A stretch of DNA of 64,000 nucleotides from Ectobius pallidus (GCA_964059195.1 CAXKWD010000007.1:60016705-60080704), one strand, 5' to 3'. Numbered from the stretch's first letter, positions 1 to 10,858 are shown. A program made the numbers and translations. The notes: generated by a model not told the origin, from the sequence alone.

Positions 1-82
1 GTCGGGTTCATCATTGTCTGCAAGAAATAAGGCTTTGTATTGAAATGCTTTTTTTGTATTATTATTATTACTTTCCATTCTC

Positions 83-556
83 TTACACTTTAAGGAGCTG
101 ATCGAGCCACTCTCCTAACATATTTAAATTGTTTGCATTTGTTAGTTCTTCATATGTCAAAGTCAGATTATCTGTTTGAGTGCACGCATCACTTGAAGTC
201 CTCTTCTCCGTAGCAGTCCCTTTGTCGCATGCCTTCATGTTTTTTGAAACTTTTAAAGAGTTTACATTGATTATCACAATATCTCCAATCACTACATGGT
301 CCCCATGATATGGCCTTATCACAGTAAATCCAATGGCGAATTCCATTGCACGTCTCCGAATGAAACAGCACATTCATTGAAGTTCATACGTCGTTACTGC
401 TAACTCATATGACAAACCATCTTTCTCTATCGTATCATAATATACACACATGATCCCCTCCCCTCCCCTCTTATAGGTGAGCATGATAGGATTCCTAGGG
501 TTAATAACAATTGGACAAATACATTTTTCTATTCTCACAACACATCCACAATACAC
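83..556 (-). pseudogene. Uncharacterised minus-strand reading frame with one in-frame stop
   Basis: Two short minus-strand frames (556-374 and 373-83) lie in the same frame and are separated only by a TGA at 374-376 that is directly followed by ATG. Together they would give about 156 residues. The upstream part has three cysteines and a hydrophobic stretch (PIVINPRNPIML); the downstream part ends in an Asn/Leu-rich tail (MLGEWLDQLL). I do not recognise a domain. The arrangement suits either a broken exon of a transposon gene or chance. It has the same strand as the next two reading frames (663-1146 and 1652-2053), so all three could be remnants of one element. Confidence 0.25.
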
Positions 557-662
557 AATGGTTCACATTAATAAATGGCTATTCGTTACCCATATGACTT
601 GGAATACTATAATACATGTCCGATTACTATATATTTGATATCTTGTTGTATATATCTACAAT

Positions 663-1146
663 TTACTGGTCGATGTGGACCAATTCTACTTGAATGAAGT
701 GCGCATTTCCAACATCTTGCATGCGACGGCTCACAACAGCAAGACGACCACTATTTAGCTTTAAAATGTTATCGTCATTGAAAGTTGAAAAACGTGCAGG
801 CAAAAACACACTGGTGCTATCTATCAAGTCCAACACCACACGTCGTTCATACCTTGTATTCACGGCTCTTGCCCGCTTGATTGGATACTTGACGTTGACA
901 GAGAAGTCTTCCAATTTCCGCAGTGTCGTCATATGCACCACCGCGACCGAGTTGGTTAAATTCCTGAAGAACACTCGATCCAGCAGAAGCATTTTCACTT
1001 GCGTTGTGGTCAGGTACACTTTCTGCAGAGTTCTCATTTTCAATACTTTCGAGGGTTTTTGTTTTGGTAGCAGTTCTTCTCCCACGTTTCGAGTTCACGA
1101 CTTCAATTGGTCCATACGATCCTGCGTTCCTGTTGTACGATGCCAT
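663..1146 (-). pseudogene. Frameshifted small transposon-type protein (possible OB-fold/ssDNA-binding-like)
   Basis: Two overlapping minus-strand frames look like two halves of one protein. The N-terminal half (from ATG at 1146) is basic and then rich in Ser, Glu and Asn (SKRGRRTATKTKTLESI), as in a disordered linker. The C-terminal half (about 950-663) carries a folded-looking segment with KYPIKRARAVNTRYERRVVL, a VFLPARF strand and a final HFIQVEL strand. The pattern TRYxxRVVL...VFLPxRF...DDxIxxLN recalls small proteins repeatedly predicted in insect mobile elements, recognised from memory and without a firm name. A one-base shift near 950-960 is needed to join the halves, so this is probably a pseudogene; an unrecognised intron is the alternative. 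Confidence 0.35.
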
Positions 1147-1246
1147 AGTAAGATCGTTGTAAAGATGACGTAGTCTTGATCACGTTGCTGCTAATACAGG
1201 TTCTACTGAGCTTTGCTCCTGCCTTATATCCCTCATGTTTAAATAA

Positions 1247-1632
1247 GGGGGGGATAATTTATGATGCCGGGTGTTTTCTCCAATGTCAGCAAAGGTTAAC
1301 AAGCATAGAAGCAGGTTGGAAACAGGTGTGGATATTCTTCAAGGTTAACAAGTGTTTGGGCGTTGGCCATATGTTTGTATTGTTTAGGAGCCAAGTGTTT
1401 TCTTCAAGGTTAACAAAGGTTAGCATGTATGGAAGTGATGGGGGATAATTTATGGAAGCAGATGTAGGGGGATAATTTATGATGCCAGGTGTTTTCTCCA
1501 ATGTCAGCAAAGGGTAACAAGTAAAGAAGCAGGTTGGAAACAGGTGTGGATATTCTTCAAGGTTAACAAGTGTTTGGGCGTTGTCCATATATTTGTAATG
1601 TTTATGAGCCAAGTGTTTTCTTCAGTTGTTGT
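1247..1632. repeat. Imperfect tandem duplication, period about 228 bp
   Basis: The phrase GGGGATAATTTATGATGCC occurs near 1250 and again near 1478. Each copy is followed by the same run through a 'ttctccaatgtcagcaaagg' segment, 'caggttggaaacaggtgtgg' and 'ttcaaggttaacaagtgttt'. The first copy carries an extra short sub-duplication around 1390-1475. It separates the reading frames at 663-1146 and 1652-2053. Confidence 0.7.
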
Positions 1633-1651
1633 CTTCTCCGTATCAACGTGC

Positions 1652-2053
1652 TTATGAGCGTATGGTGCATCTGTAAACTTTTTGACTGTATTTCCCCGGC
1701 ACTCCGAAGTGGGCTGGAATGTGATACTTGTTCTGTCCATCGAATTCAATACTGGTGCGAGCTGGACCATCGACTTCATCATGTCCGAGTAAGTTGCAAA
1801 CAGATATACGCACAGGATCCATTTTCCATGTAGTTAACTTCATGGTACACTCCCCATATACCTTTCCCAGAATGTTGGATTCTTCAGCTTCATCTCTAAT
1901 AATTACAAAATCTCCCACATCACCAAGCGATCGTATCTCCTCTTTCTCCGATGTGATGTGGAATTCTTCATATTCTCCGTCCAGCTTGGAAATTCTCAAA
2001 TTGGTACAATTTCTTTTCGGGTTGTGTACTTGTAGAGTGATCACCTCCTGCAA
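1652..2053 (-). CDS. Hypothetical 133-aa protein
   Basis: An uninterrupted minus-strand frame starts at ATG 2053 and reads for 133 codons. The composition is protein-like: alternating charged and hydrophobic segments (NLRISKLDGEYEEFHI, GDVGDFVIIRDEAEESNIL) suggest a small beta-rich domain; there is no signal peptide or membrane segment. I recognise no family. It points the same way as the broken frame at 663-1146, from which the 228-bp duplication separates it. It may be the 5' part of the same decayed mobile element. It could also be a partial exon; I see no convincing splice donor. Confidence 0.35.
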   Translation of the reverse strand: MQEVITLQVHNPKRNCTNLRISKLDGEYEEFHITSEKEEIRSLGDVGDFVIIRDEAEESNILGKVYGECTMKLTTWKMDPVRISVCNLLGHDEVDGPARTSIEFDGQNKYHIPAHFGVPGKYSQKVYRCTIRS

Positions 2054-2070
2054 GACATGATGTCTTTATT

Positions 2071-2408
2071 TTGATCTCCATCTACACATGTTCTATACTT
2101 CTTATTTCTTTGTTAGTTTACAACCATTTTGTTTCAATTGTTAAGGATGTCATTTGTCATATTGGATTTGTATTTTTATTGTATAAATTACTGTATAACC
2201 TTTGTCTACTGGATATGTTCAATCAATATTTGTATAACATCTATCCTGAGGCTCTCACATTCCAATCTGTTTGTATTAAATCGCCGTTTTTACCAATTTT
2301 AACAGTTTTGTATTTCTTGTTAAGCTGTCCTTGGCATATGGATGTACATTTTAATGCATAAATGACTTAATTTCTTCTGTCGGCTGTAGTTGCTTAAGTC
2401 AGATGGTT
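2071..2408. other. AT-rich spacer, no gene seen
   Basis: A + strand frame of 96 codons (2071-2361) exists but is made of Leu, Ile, Tyr and Phe from AT-rich DNA, with no domain. Nothing else is supported. Confidence 0.5.
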
Positions 2409-3238
2409 GATATCACACAGTACGATTTTTTATTGTTGAAAATTAAATTTTTAATGGGTTAGATTGGAAGTGGGGGTGAAAACTACCCTCTAGACGATTT
2501 ATATTGGATCAAATTGTCCATATCTGCAAAAACCTAGTTGACCTTGAAAAAACACCCCTTAATAAAATTAACCCCCTTGGGGGTGTAAATCATTTCAGAT
2601 ATTTTATATCACTCAGTATGATTTTTTATTGTTGAAAAATACATTTTTATTGGGTTAGATTGGATTTTGGGGTGAAAATTACCTTCTAGACGATTTATAA
2701 TGGATCAAATAGTCCATATCTGCAAAAACTTGAAAAACCACCCCTTCATAAAATTAACCCCCTTGGGGGTGTAAATCATGTGAGATATTTGATATCACTC
2801 AGTACGATTTGTTCTTGTTGAAAAATACATTTTTAATGGGTTAGATTGGATTTGGGGGTGAAAATTACCCTCTAGACGATTTATATTGGATCAAATTGTC
2901 CATATCTGCAAAAACTTGAAAATCCACCCCTTCATAAAATTAACCCCTTGGGGGGTGTAAATCATGTCAGATAGTTGATATCACTCAGTACTATTTTTTC
3001 TTGTTGAAAAATACATTTTTAATGGGTTAGATTGGATTTGGGGGTGAAAACTACCCTCTAGACGATGTATATTGGATCAAATTGTCCATATCTGCAAAAA
3101 CTTGGTTGACCTTGAAAAACCACCCCTTCATAAAATTAACCCCTTGGGGGGTGTAAATCATGCCAGATAGTTGATATCACTCAGTACGATTTTTTATTGT
3201 TGAAAATTAAATTTTTAATTGGCTAGTTTGGTTAGATT
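2409..3238. repeat. Tandem repeat of 186/196-bp units, about 4.3 copies
   Basis: The anchor 'atatcac(t/a)cagta' recurs with starts near 2409, 2605, 2791, 2977 and 3173, giving periods of 196, 186, 186 and 196 bp. The difference is one 10-base indel: some units have 'gttgaccttg' after 'caaaaact' and others do not. Each unit holds the blocks 'gggttagattgga', 'accctctagacgattta' and a 'cccccttgggggtgtaaatc' hairpin. The last unit runs into the next repeat family at about 3239. Confidence 0.85.
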
Positions 3239-3700
3239 GGTTGTGGGGGTTAAAACCACCCTCTTGCCATGGATGGTCGTAAGGTTTTAATCATATGACC
3301 TATCAATTATAATACTAGATTTTAAAATTTATCTTTATTTTTATTTCTTACAAACCACCCCTCGCCCACGGCACGACACCACATGTCAAGTGAACCTCAT
3401 GACGTCATGATGGTCGGAGCGGACCATCATGATAGGACCCTCCCGGGGCTTTTGGCCATTTAGTTTTGCCCTATACTAACCCATGTTAAAAAATGATCAA
3501 ATGGTCGAGCTGGATCTTCATTTCCCGGGGTCCATCCCCCTGCGGCGCGATATCATGTGACAAGCAATGACGTCATGATGGTCGGAGCGGACCATCATGA
3601 TAGGACCATCCCGGCCATTTTGATCATTTTGTTTTGCCCTATACTAGCCCATGTTAAAAAAAAGAGGGTCGGGTCGAGTTGGATCCTCATTTCCCGGCTA
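3239..3700 (+). repeat. Dispersed repeat 'A', left copy, with two perfect hairpins
   Basis: This segment (blocks 'gggttaaaaccacc', 'catatgacctatcaattata', 'aaccacccctcgcccacggc', 'gaacctcatgacgtcatgat') recurs in the same orientation at 7386-7764. Two perfect 10-bp inverted repeats with a 6-nt loop lie at 3406-3431 and 3574-3599 (arms CATGATGGTC and GACCATCATG). No coding capacity is seen. Confidence 0.7.
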
Positions 3701-3714
3701 TCATCCCATTCTTA

Positions 3715-5697
3715 TACTACTTAGAATCAAATAATATCATCAACCACGCACAAGCCGGCTTCCGAACACACAGATTAACAAGTGAACATGTTGCGAAATT
3801 GCGCCAATCAATCAAAGATGCACTAGATAAAGAAAAATTCTAACTGCAATCTTCGTGGACTTCCGATCAGCATATGACACAGTCTGCAGACAGTCCTTAT
3901 TAATGAAGCTAGCAAGACATGGAATAAAGTCTAATCTTCTAATTGGCTTGAATCATTCCTAAACCAAAGAACCTGCAGGGTTAAATATGGAGAACAGTAC
4001 TCCAAAAACAGAACTCTACAAACGGGACTGCCACAAGGAGCTGTCACCAGCTGCACGCTCTTTAACATCTACACCAACGACCTCCTTGATGAACTAGATT
4101 CGATCCCAGGCGTCAAATATCTACTCTACACGGATGACCTAGTATTGTGTACAGAAACAGACAAAAGAAGAGCAGTAGAGAAAACTGAAAAGACTCTCAA
4201 CATGGCATTAAACTTCCTTGGAAAATGGTGTGATAGAAATAACATGCAAGTAAACACCACAAAAACTACCTATCAATCATTCTTCCTAGCACAGAAACCA
4301 ATACACCCATCTCTGAGGTACAACAACACTGCTTTAACCCAAACACATCAAATGAAATACTTGGAAGTCACCTTTGACAGCAAACTCAACTGGAATAATC
4401 ACATAAATGAAACTACCACGCAAGTCTCCAAACGACTACATATTCTGAAACGCCTATCAGGCTGTGCTCGTTCTACTCTAATCCAAACATATCAGAAATA
4501 TGTTCTTCCAGTCATTACATACAGTTGTGAAGCATTAATCACAGCAACACCCTCCATGATAGCGAAACTTGAATTAGTACAGAACCAGGCACTGCGCCTA
4601 ATAACTGGGGCAATCAAAACTACACCCGTTAACGCAATGCTCTATATCACAGGAACTAAACCAATAACCCAACTTATACAAGAAAAGGCACTAACATTGC
4701 ATGAAAAGTTAATAAGAATTACAGGCGATCAATACTGGAAAAACTATTCTAACCACAGTAGACAGCTAATAACACAACAAGGATTCATCCAAAGAACACA
4801 AGAAATAAAAGCATCACTGCAGCTCAATATCAAACCACAATTGCTGAAATACCCACGAATCCCACTGAAACCACGTAGGTCAAATCCCACCTCGACCTTC
4901 TACAAACCATAACCAAAAAAGCTATGCAACCAGAAACTTTAAAGACTCTAGCATTGGAAACGATGAACACTCAATACCCCCCAGACAAATGGAAACATAT
5001 ATTCACAGATGGCTTCCAAATAGAAGGCTATCCTCACGCAGGAGCAGGTATCCACAGCGATCTATTCTCATTCTATAAACCTCTGGGACAGCATTCAACT
5101 GCCTACGATGGCGAAATAGAAGGAATTCGCATCACCCTTCAACAATTATGCATTCATTTTTGTCAACTCAAAGACAGCAATACAATCAGTGAGCTCCACA
5201 GACAAACTTATCTCATCAGCAGTAGAAGAATGCCAAGCCCTAATCCATGAACTACAGGAAAACAGCAACAAGGAAATAGTCCTACAGTGGATACCAGGGC
5301 ACTGTCAGATTGCGGGAAACGAAGCAGCAGATGCACTGGCAAAGAAGGGAACAAAAATAATGCAAACCCACCTACAAGAAACTTCATACCACTCTATCAA
5401 ACTATATATAAAGAAAATATACAAGAACATACACAAAAAGGACATTAAACAAAAAATAACTGACAAAAAGTGGAAAAAGGAAATTGCTCAAGTTCCTGAC
5501 TGGCCAAGAAACAAAGCGGTTGCCATCTTCCGGCTAAGTGTACAACATGACTGTTTGGGGAAGCACCTACATCGCATTGGAATCTGGAACGACCCCAACT
5601 GCATGTTATGTAGTCAACAAGAGACCATGGACAGAAGTAACCTACAACGTTACCCTGCCATTTCAAGCAAGAAGAAAAATGTTGACTGTATAACATC
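3715..5697 (+). pseudogene. Truncated RNase H-type non-LTR retrotransposon (LINE copy 1): RT and RNase H
   Basis: A decayed LINE pol gene. Reverse transcriptase begins near 3715 (AGFRTHRLTSEHVAKLRQ) with a stop near 3842, then continues in another frame with LPQGA (about 4027) and the catalytic YTDD (about 4128). The longest open piece (4145-4912) covers the thumb and connection (SKLNWNNHI, VLPVITYSCEAL). RNase H follows: TDG (about 5007), GEIEG (about 5110), then after a frame break WIPGHCQIAGNEAADALAKK (about 5287) and a C-terminal zinc-like CxxC (MLCSQQ). Both the 5' end (endonuclease and ORF1) and the normal terminus are missing. RNase H places it in the I/LOA/R1 group rather than classical jockey; the clade is an inference. 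A shorter inverted copy sits at 6314-7385. Confidence 0.85.
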
Positions 5698-6313
5698 CTG
5701 TGTAACCCTCTCTAATATTGTATTGTACTGTTATGTATTGTATTTTGTAAGCATTATGTTATGTTTTTCATTTATTTTTTTTATTTTATTTTTTTAGGTT
5801 CCAGAGGAATAAAAAAAAATGTCTATTTGTAGCTGAATAATTGACTTTTGAAATTATATGCACAGAATCTGTCTCTCATTTAGGCATGATTGTCTCTCCA
5901 TGTTCAGCAATGGTTTTAAAGATATTTTCACATGAAAAACATACACTCATAGGTAGGATAGGAGATTTGAATATGTGACTATGATGTTATCACCTTGGCT
6001 GATAAAATGGAAATGCGAGTAGAGAGTTAAATCATTTGTTGGGAAACCAATTCCAAAAATAAATGAGAATGCAACTAAAGAGTTGACTCAACTGTTAGGA
6101 AAGCATTTTCAAAAATATATGAAAATACGACTAGAGAGTTGAATCATCTGTTGGTAAAGTCAGTGGCTTAGGAAGAGGGGTGCAGGGGGTGCGGGCCGCC
6201 CCGGGTGCCATCACCCGGGGGGGTGACAAAATAAAAATGTATCTTTGTAAGTAAAAATTCGCTCAAGGGAGTTTAAAGAAAATATTAATATTATTTAAAA
6301 CAATGAAATAAGC
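5698..6313. other. Spacer between the tail-to-tail LINE copies
   Basis: An AT-rich stretch with an imperfect 56-bp tandem repeat (three copies, about 6007-6160; anchors 'gagtagagagtt' at 6017, 'ctaaagagtt' and 'ctagagagtt' 56 and 112 bases on). At 6161 it meets CAGTGGCTTAGGAAG and a GC-rich inverted repeat around 6195-6222. CAGTGG... resembles the end of hAT-type elements, but no matching opposite end was seen, so this may be one truncated end. No gene. Confidence 0.5.
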
Positions 6314-7385
6314 TTAAGCAATTTCCTTTTTCCAATTTTTGTCAGTTATTTTTTGTTCAATGTCCTTTTTGTGTATGTTCTTGTATATTTTCTTTATGTA
6401 TAGTTTGATAGAGTGGTATGAAGTTTCTTGTAGGTGGGTTTGCATTATTTTTGTTCCCTTCTTTGCCAGTGCATCTGCTGCTTCGTTTCCCGCAATCTGA
6501 CAGTGCCCTGGTATCCACTGTAGAACTATTTCCTTGTTGCTGTTTTCCTGTAGTTCATGGATTAGGGCTTGGCATTCTTCTACTGCTGATGAGATAAGTT
6601 TGTCTTTGGAGCTCACTGATTGTATTGCTGTCTTTGAGTTGACAAAAATGAATGCATAATCGTTGTAGGGTGATGCGAATTCCTTCTATTTCGCCATCGT
6701 AGGCAGTTGAATGCTGTCCCAGAGGTTTATAGAATGAGAATAGATCGCTGTGGATACCTGCTCCTGCGTGAGGTTAGCCTTCTATTTGGAAGCCATCTGT
6801 GAATATATGTTTCCATTTGTCTGGGGGGTATCGAGTGTTCATCGTTTCCAATGCTAGAGTCTTTAAAGTTTCTGGTTGCATAGCTTTTTTGGTTATGGTT
6901 TGTAGAAGGTCGAGGTGGGATTTGACCTGTGTGGTTTCAGTTGGATTTCGTGGGTATTTCAGCAATTGTGGTTTGCTATTGAGCTGCAGTGATGCTTTTA
7001 TTTCTTGTGTTCTTTGGATGAATCCTTGTTGTGTTATTAGCTGTCTACTGTGGTTAGAATTCTGTAATTCTTATTAACTTTTCATGCAATGTTAGTGCCT
7101 TTTCTTGTATAAGTTGGGTTATTGGTTTAGTTCCTGTGATATAGAGCATTGCGTTAACGGGTGTAGTTTTGATTGCCCCAGTTATTAGGCGCAGTGCCTG
7201 GTTCTGTACTAATTCAAGTTTCGCTATCATGGAGGGTGTTGCTGTGATTAATGCTTCACAACTGTATGTAATGACTGGAAGAACATATTTCTGATATGTT
7301 TGGATTAGAGTAGAACGAGCACAGCCTGATAGGCGTTTCAGAATATGTAGTCGTTTGGAGACTTGCGTGGTAGTTTCATTTATGT
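6314..7385 (-). pseudogene. LINE copy 2, inverted and truncated at both ends
   Basis: The reverse complement of about 4395-5485 of the first LINE: minus-strand segments NETTTQVSKRLHILKRLSG (near 7370), AMQPETLKTLALETMN (near 6880) and WIPGHCQIAGNEAADALAKK (near 6500). It has a roughly 20-base deletion in the connection (7060) and lacks both ends. It begins directly against repeat 'A' at 7386. It shares with copy 1 the same frame break upstream of the final RNase H segment (the context 'tgcattcatttttgtcaac' is identical), so the two copies come from one already defective sequence. Confidence 0.85.
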
Positions 7386-7764
7386 GATTAGTTTGGTTAG
7401 ATTGTTTGTGGGGGGTTAAAACCACCTTCTTTAATCATATGACCTATCAATTATAATACTAGATTTTAAAATTTTTCTTTATTTTTATTTCTTACAAACC
7501 ACCCCTCGCCCACGGCACGAGACCACGTGTCAAGCGAACCTCATGACGTCATGATGGTTGGAGCGGACCATCATGATGGTCTTTTTGATCATTCAGTTTT
7601 TCCCTATACTAGCCCATGTTAAAAAATGATCAAATGATCGAGTTGAGGGGCCGCTTCTCCGATCAAAGGAAATCGGTTTTGCTGAACACCTGCGCATATC
7701 ATTACCAGAACCACATTCCATCGCCCCGTGGCACGACACCACGTGTCAAGCGAACCTCATGACG
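7386..7764 (+). repeat. Dispersed repeat 'A', right copy
   Basis: It matches 3239-3440 in the same orientation, including the hairpin at 7550-7575 (one mismatch from the perfect 10-bp stem). A second partial unit follows (7725-7764: 'ggcacgacaccacgtgtcaa' and 'gaacctcatgacg') and is cut at 7764, where the CR1-like LINE begins. Confidence 0.7.
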
Positions 7765-9907
7765 TTTAGTTTAGTTTAGTTTATTTCATCCTCTGGATCA
7801 TTACAAAATGATATGGGACACAATTTGATGGAGTTATACAATAAGTACTGTTGAAGTGGACAACAAAATACAATACAATACAGTGCAAATTAATAAAATA
7901 TAGATGATTACAATACAATACAATACAAATGAATAAAGCATAGATGAATACAATAAAAAACAAATGAATAAAACATAGATGATTACAATGAAAATTATTA
8001 ATTACTACAGGATTTAGCTTGCTTACATTGACTAGTCGAGACTATGAATGGAGTTGTTTTAGTTAAGACGTTGAGTCTAAATAATCTTTAATACTAAGGA
8101 ACTTGCCATTCAGGAGTATATCTTTTAGTTTTCCCTTGAAAGTTTTGATGTTGGATTTTGTTATTTCTGGTGGCAGTTTATTGTACATGAGAATTCCTGT
8201 GTGAGATATGCTAAGTAAGCTTTTGGTAAGTCTATGGCTGTCCAAATGTAAGTTATTAAATGTTCTTGTGTGATAATTATGTATCTCAGAGTTTAGACGA
8301 AATTCGGTTTTATTCTTGTGGATGAAGAGTAACGTTTCATGTACATATAAGCACGGTACAGGTAAGATTCCTATTTTTCCAAGAAGCTCTTTGGTTGGTG
8401 TTCTAATGGGTAAGTGGAAAATTGTTTTTAGTATCCGCTTTTGCAATTTGAAAATGCAATCAGCTTTTGGAGATGAGCCCCAAAAGGGGATCCCGTATCT
8501 AATTAGGTATTCAACACAAGAGTAGTAGACTACTTTCAAGACTTGTGTGGAGCAGGTTTTAGACAGGACACGAAGAGCAAAGGAAAGTTTGCAGAGGCAT
8601 TTGCTGAGCTCAGAAATGTGCTTTTCCCAAGATAGATCAGAGTCGATCCAAACTCCTAGAAATTTTGTCTCACTTTTGTTAGCTAAAGGATTATTGTTTA
8701 TTTGCACAAGTAAGTTATTGTTTTGGGCCTGAGAATTAAAGTGAAGGTATACGCATTTGTCAACATTAATTAATAGCATGTTTTCTTTAAGCCAACGTTC
8801 AATGTTGTTATTAACTTCATTGACATTGATTTGAAGTGAGTTAATATCAGTACAGTGTAGTATTAGATTTGTGTCGTCTGCAAACATGATGGTTTGTGCA
8901 AGGGGGATATTGAATGGAAAATCATTAATGAAAATTAGAAAAAGGATTGGGCCGAGGACTGAGCCTTGGGGAACCCCGTGTTCAGCAATTAGTGTATCTG
9001 ACTGAGCTGATTCTATTTCCACGAACTGTTTTCTATTGCTCAAATAAGAAATGAACCACTTGTTGGCGAGTCCTCTTATTCCTAAACAACTTAGTTTTGT
9101 GAGGAGAATTTTGTGATTGACAAGGTCAAAGGCTTTAGTTAGATCCAAAAATAGGCCAATTGATTGGTCCCCTTTGTTTTTGGCTTCGAGTATACTCCTT
9201 AAGAAGCCAAATATGGCGTTGCTGATGGATTTGCCTTTCCTGAAGCCATTTTGAGATTTAGAAAAATAATTGTTTTTTTCAAGAAAGGAAATGAGTCTGT
9301 TGTACATGACCTTTTCTAGGACTTTTGAAAATGCTGTGAGAATTGAAATGGGACGATAATTTTCGATTTTGTTCTTGTCACCCTTTTTGAAGATAGGGAT
9401 AATTTTGGCGGTTTTAAATTGTTCAGGGAAAATTCCAGAAGAGATAAAGAGGTTACATATATACGTAAGTGGTTTGATGAGAAATTGGATACTCTTCTTA
9501 ACAATAATGTTGGGGATTCCATCTATGCCAGAGGAGGAGGCGTTCTTGAGGGTGCTGACAATCTTGAAGATTTCTTCTTCAGCTGTTGGAGATAGAAAAA
9601 TGGTTTTTTCGACTGGAGGGTAGTTATTAGAATTAGATGATGAGAGAGTGTTTAAGATATTTTTAGAAATATTTGTGAAGTAGCTGTGAAGTAGCTACAG
9701 TCACTATATGGTTCACATTTTCCTTTATACCCTCTGATTTCTGTAATGTGCGCAGATTGTTGGTTCCTGTATGCAGTATTAGTACATCTGGGTTTTCCTT
9801 GTTGTTATTTAGTATATTTTCCATGTGTTCTACTCTTGATCCAGGGTAGCAGTAGACTTTCGCATCCACATTTAGGTGTTTACTTACATGTCGAACCATA
9901 GAGTCTC
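7765..9907 (-). mobile_element. CR1/L2-group LINE, 3' portion (RT and 3' tail)
   Basis: The minus-strand LINE ends at 7765 with a short TTTAG-type terminal repeat (7765-7780), as CR1/L2-group LINEs end in short tandem repeats rather than poly(A). Its 3' UTR (7781-8062) has repeated ACAAT/ATGAATAAA blocks. The upstream half of the same element lies beyond the inserted transposon, at 14331-14650. It inserted into repeat 'A'. Confidence 0.75.
8063..9690 (-). CDS. LINE reverse transcriptase (CR1/L2 group), long open reading frame
   Basis: The reverse transcriptase reads from about 9690 to the stop at 8063, with an internal Met at 9307. Order of motifs: GIDGIPN (about 9510), FKKGDKNKIENYRPISIL (about 9350), QNGFRKGKS (about 9240), LDLTKAFDLVNHKIL (motif A, about 9150), GVPQGSVLGPILFLIFIND (motif B, about 8980), FADDTN (catalytic motif C, about 8885), FLGVWID (about 8660), and the C-terminal YHTRTFNNLHL...YNKLPPEI region. 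The frame is open throughout, so this part is well preserved. The apurinic-type endonuclease that should precede RT is absent: the frame is joined near 9690 to an esterase-type segment. The product would copy the LINE RNA at the target site, but without endonuclease and an intact ORF1 this copy is not autonomous. Confidence 0.85.
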
Positions 9908-9912
9908 CTATT
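9663..9912 (-). pseudogene. LINE ORF1 esterase-like (SGNH/GDSL) fragment
   Basis: Minus-strand residues show GDSMVRHV (block I with the nucleophile Ser) and VLILHTGTNNL (block III with Gly/Asn), the signature of SGNH hydrolases. Such an esterase is a known part of ORF1 in CR1-type LINEs. The segment starts abruptly at the end of the inserted element (9912/9913). The preceding ORF1 residues are found on the far side (14331 onward), in frame once the insertion and one target duplication are discounted. It ends at 9663 in a stop after an 11-bp tandem duplication (TGTGAAGTAGC twice, 9674-9695), where the rest of the esterase and the endonuclease appear to be deleted. Confidence 0.7.
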
Positions 9913-10272
9913 GGTCCAATCAAATTGTCAATAATGGATGCAAAATTTAGGGTAGAGCTAATTTTTATATATGATGTCTGGAATGGTTTTGAGAGTAATT
10001 TCTGACATTTTGCCAACAAAATTTTTTGCCGCCGGAGCCGCCATCTTGAAAAACTTCAAAATTTTCGATTTTATTTCTGTTTTTGCCCATTATCTGCCAA
10101 AAGACGCACTTGAGAAAAATGTTTTATTATCTATACTAAAAGAAGACTAAATTTTCTACAGTTTGAGATCAAATTGCGTTTTCTACCATGAATAGTTACG
10201 GAAATACAGCTATCCGAATTTCAGCAACATTTTGAAAAAAAATAAAAAAATCTGAACTTTCAACTAGTTTTT
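9913..10272 (+). repeat. Left terminal inverted repeat, element B
   Basis: It matches the reverse complement of 13958-14325 over its length, including blocks 'gccgccatcttgaaaaa', 'cccattatctgccaaaa' and 'ctaccatgaatagtt'. The right copy has about 13 extra bases near its outer end. Confidence 0.85.
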
Positions 10273-10545
10273 GCTTGCTATCTTCTAAATGACCAAACCT
10301 ATAGTAAAACTCCATATGGAAACTTAAACTAGAGGTAATTTGAAACTTGTCGAGTACTTTAAACTTATGCTACCTCTTACAGGTCACAAAATACAGAGGT
10401 TGAAAAATATATCTACAGCAACGATTGAATAATTACATGTGCATACAAGTTAGGAGCAATAACAGCACAGAACATTCATTTATATACAAAAAGATTTATT
10501 TAGCTCGAGTTCTGGTAAAACATTGCATTGAATAACTTGTTTCTT

Positions 10546-10821
10546 CATAGTCTTCGGCACTTAGAGGGACCTGGGCAGCTGACGCCTGCTATTTCGTCCG
10601 TGTTGATGATAAAGTTCTCTTCAGCGTCTTCATCAGAAAACGAATTAAGTGGCTCATCAGAAGTGTCGTCATCCTCACTGTCGGAGGACAGGACTATTAG
10701 TATATTTTCACACGACTGCCCATTGCAATGTTTTACATATGACTGTGAACTTTAATCCAGCTTTACTACACCCACAAGCATTTAAACACCCCTTCTTGCA
10801 GGTACAGGAAATATTTTTCAG
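10546..10821 (-). pseudogene. XPG/FEN1-like element gene, C-terminal end (copy B)
   Basis: The minus strand encodes a Cys-rich module (SCTCKKGCLNACGCSKAGL, about 10810-10755), then after a frame break CNGQSCEN and a strongly acidic tail (SSDSEDDDTSDEPLNSFSDE) ending at the stop 10546-10548. The same order, CxC...C...CxCxKAG...C...C..C.G..C.N followed by an acidic tail, ends the copy at 42430-45888. The gene body lies on the far side of the inserted 2.5-kb transposon (13330-13960); when the insertion and one AATT are discounted the two parts join in frame at an APES...LKNISC junction. Confidence 0.75.
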
Positions 10822-10825
10822 AATT

Positions 10826-10858
10826 GAGGGGCTCAGTGGAATAATGACCCATCCCAAC
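10826..10858 (+). repeat. Left TIR of the 2.5-kb transposon
   Basis: It pairs with 13293-13325 with three mismatches; preceded by AATT. Confidence 0.85.

Noticed and set aside
6161..6230. A complete hAT-like element starting CAGTGGCTTAGG
   Set aside because: No matching opposite end or target duplication was found before the LINE copy.
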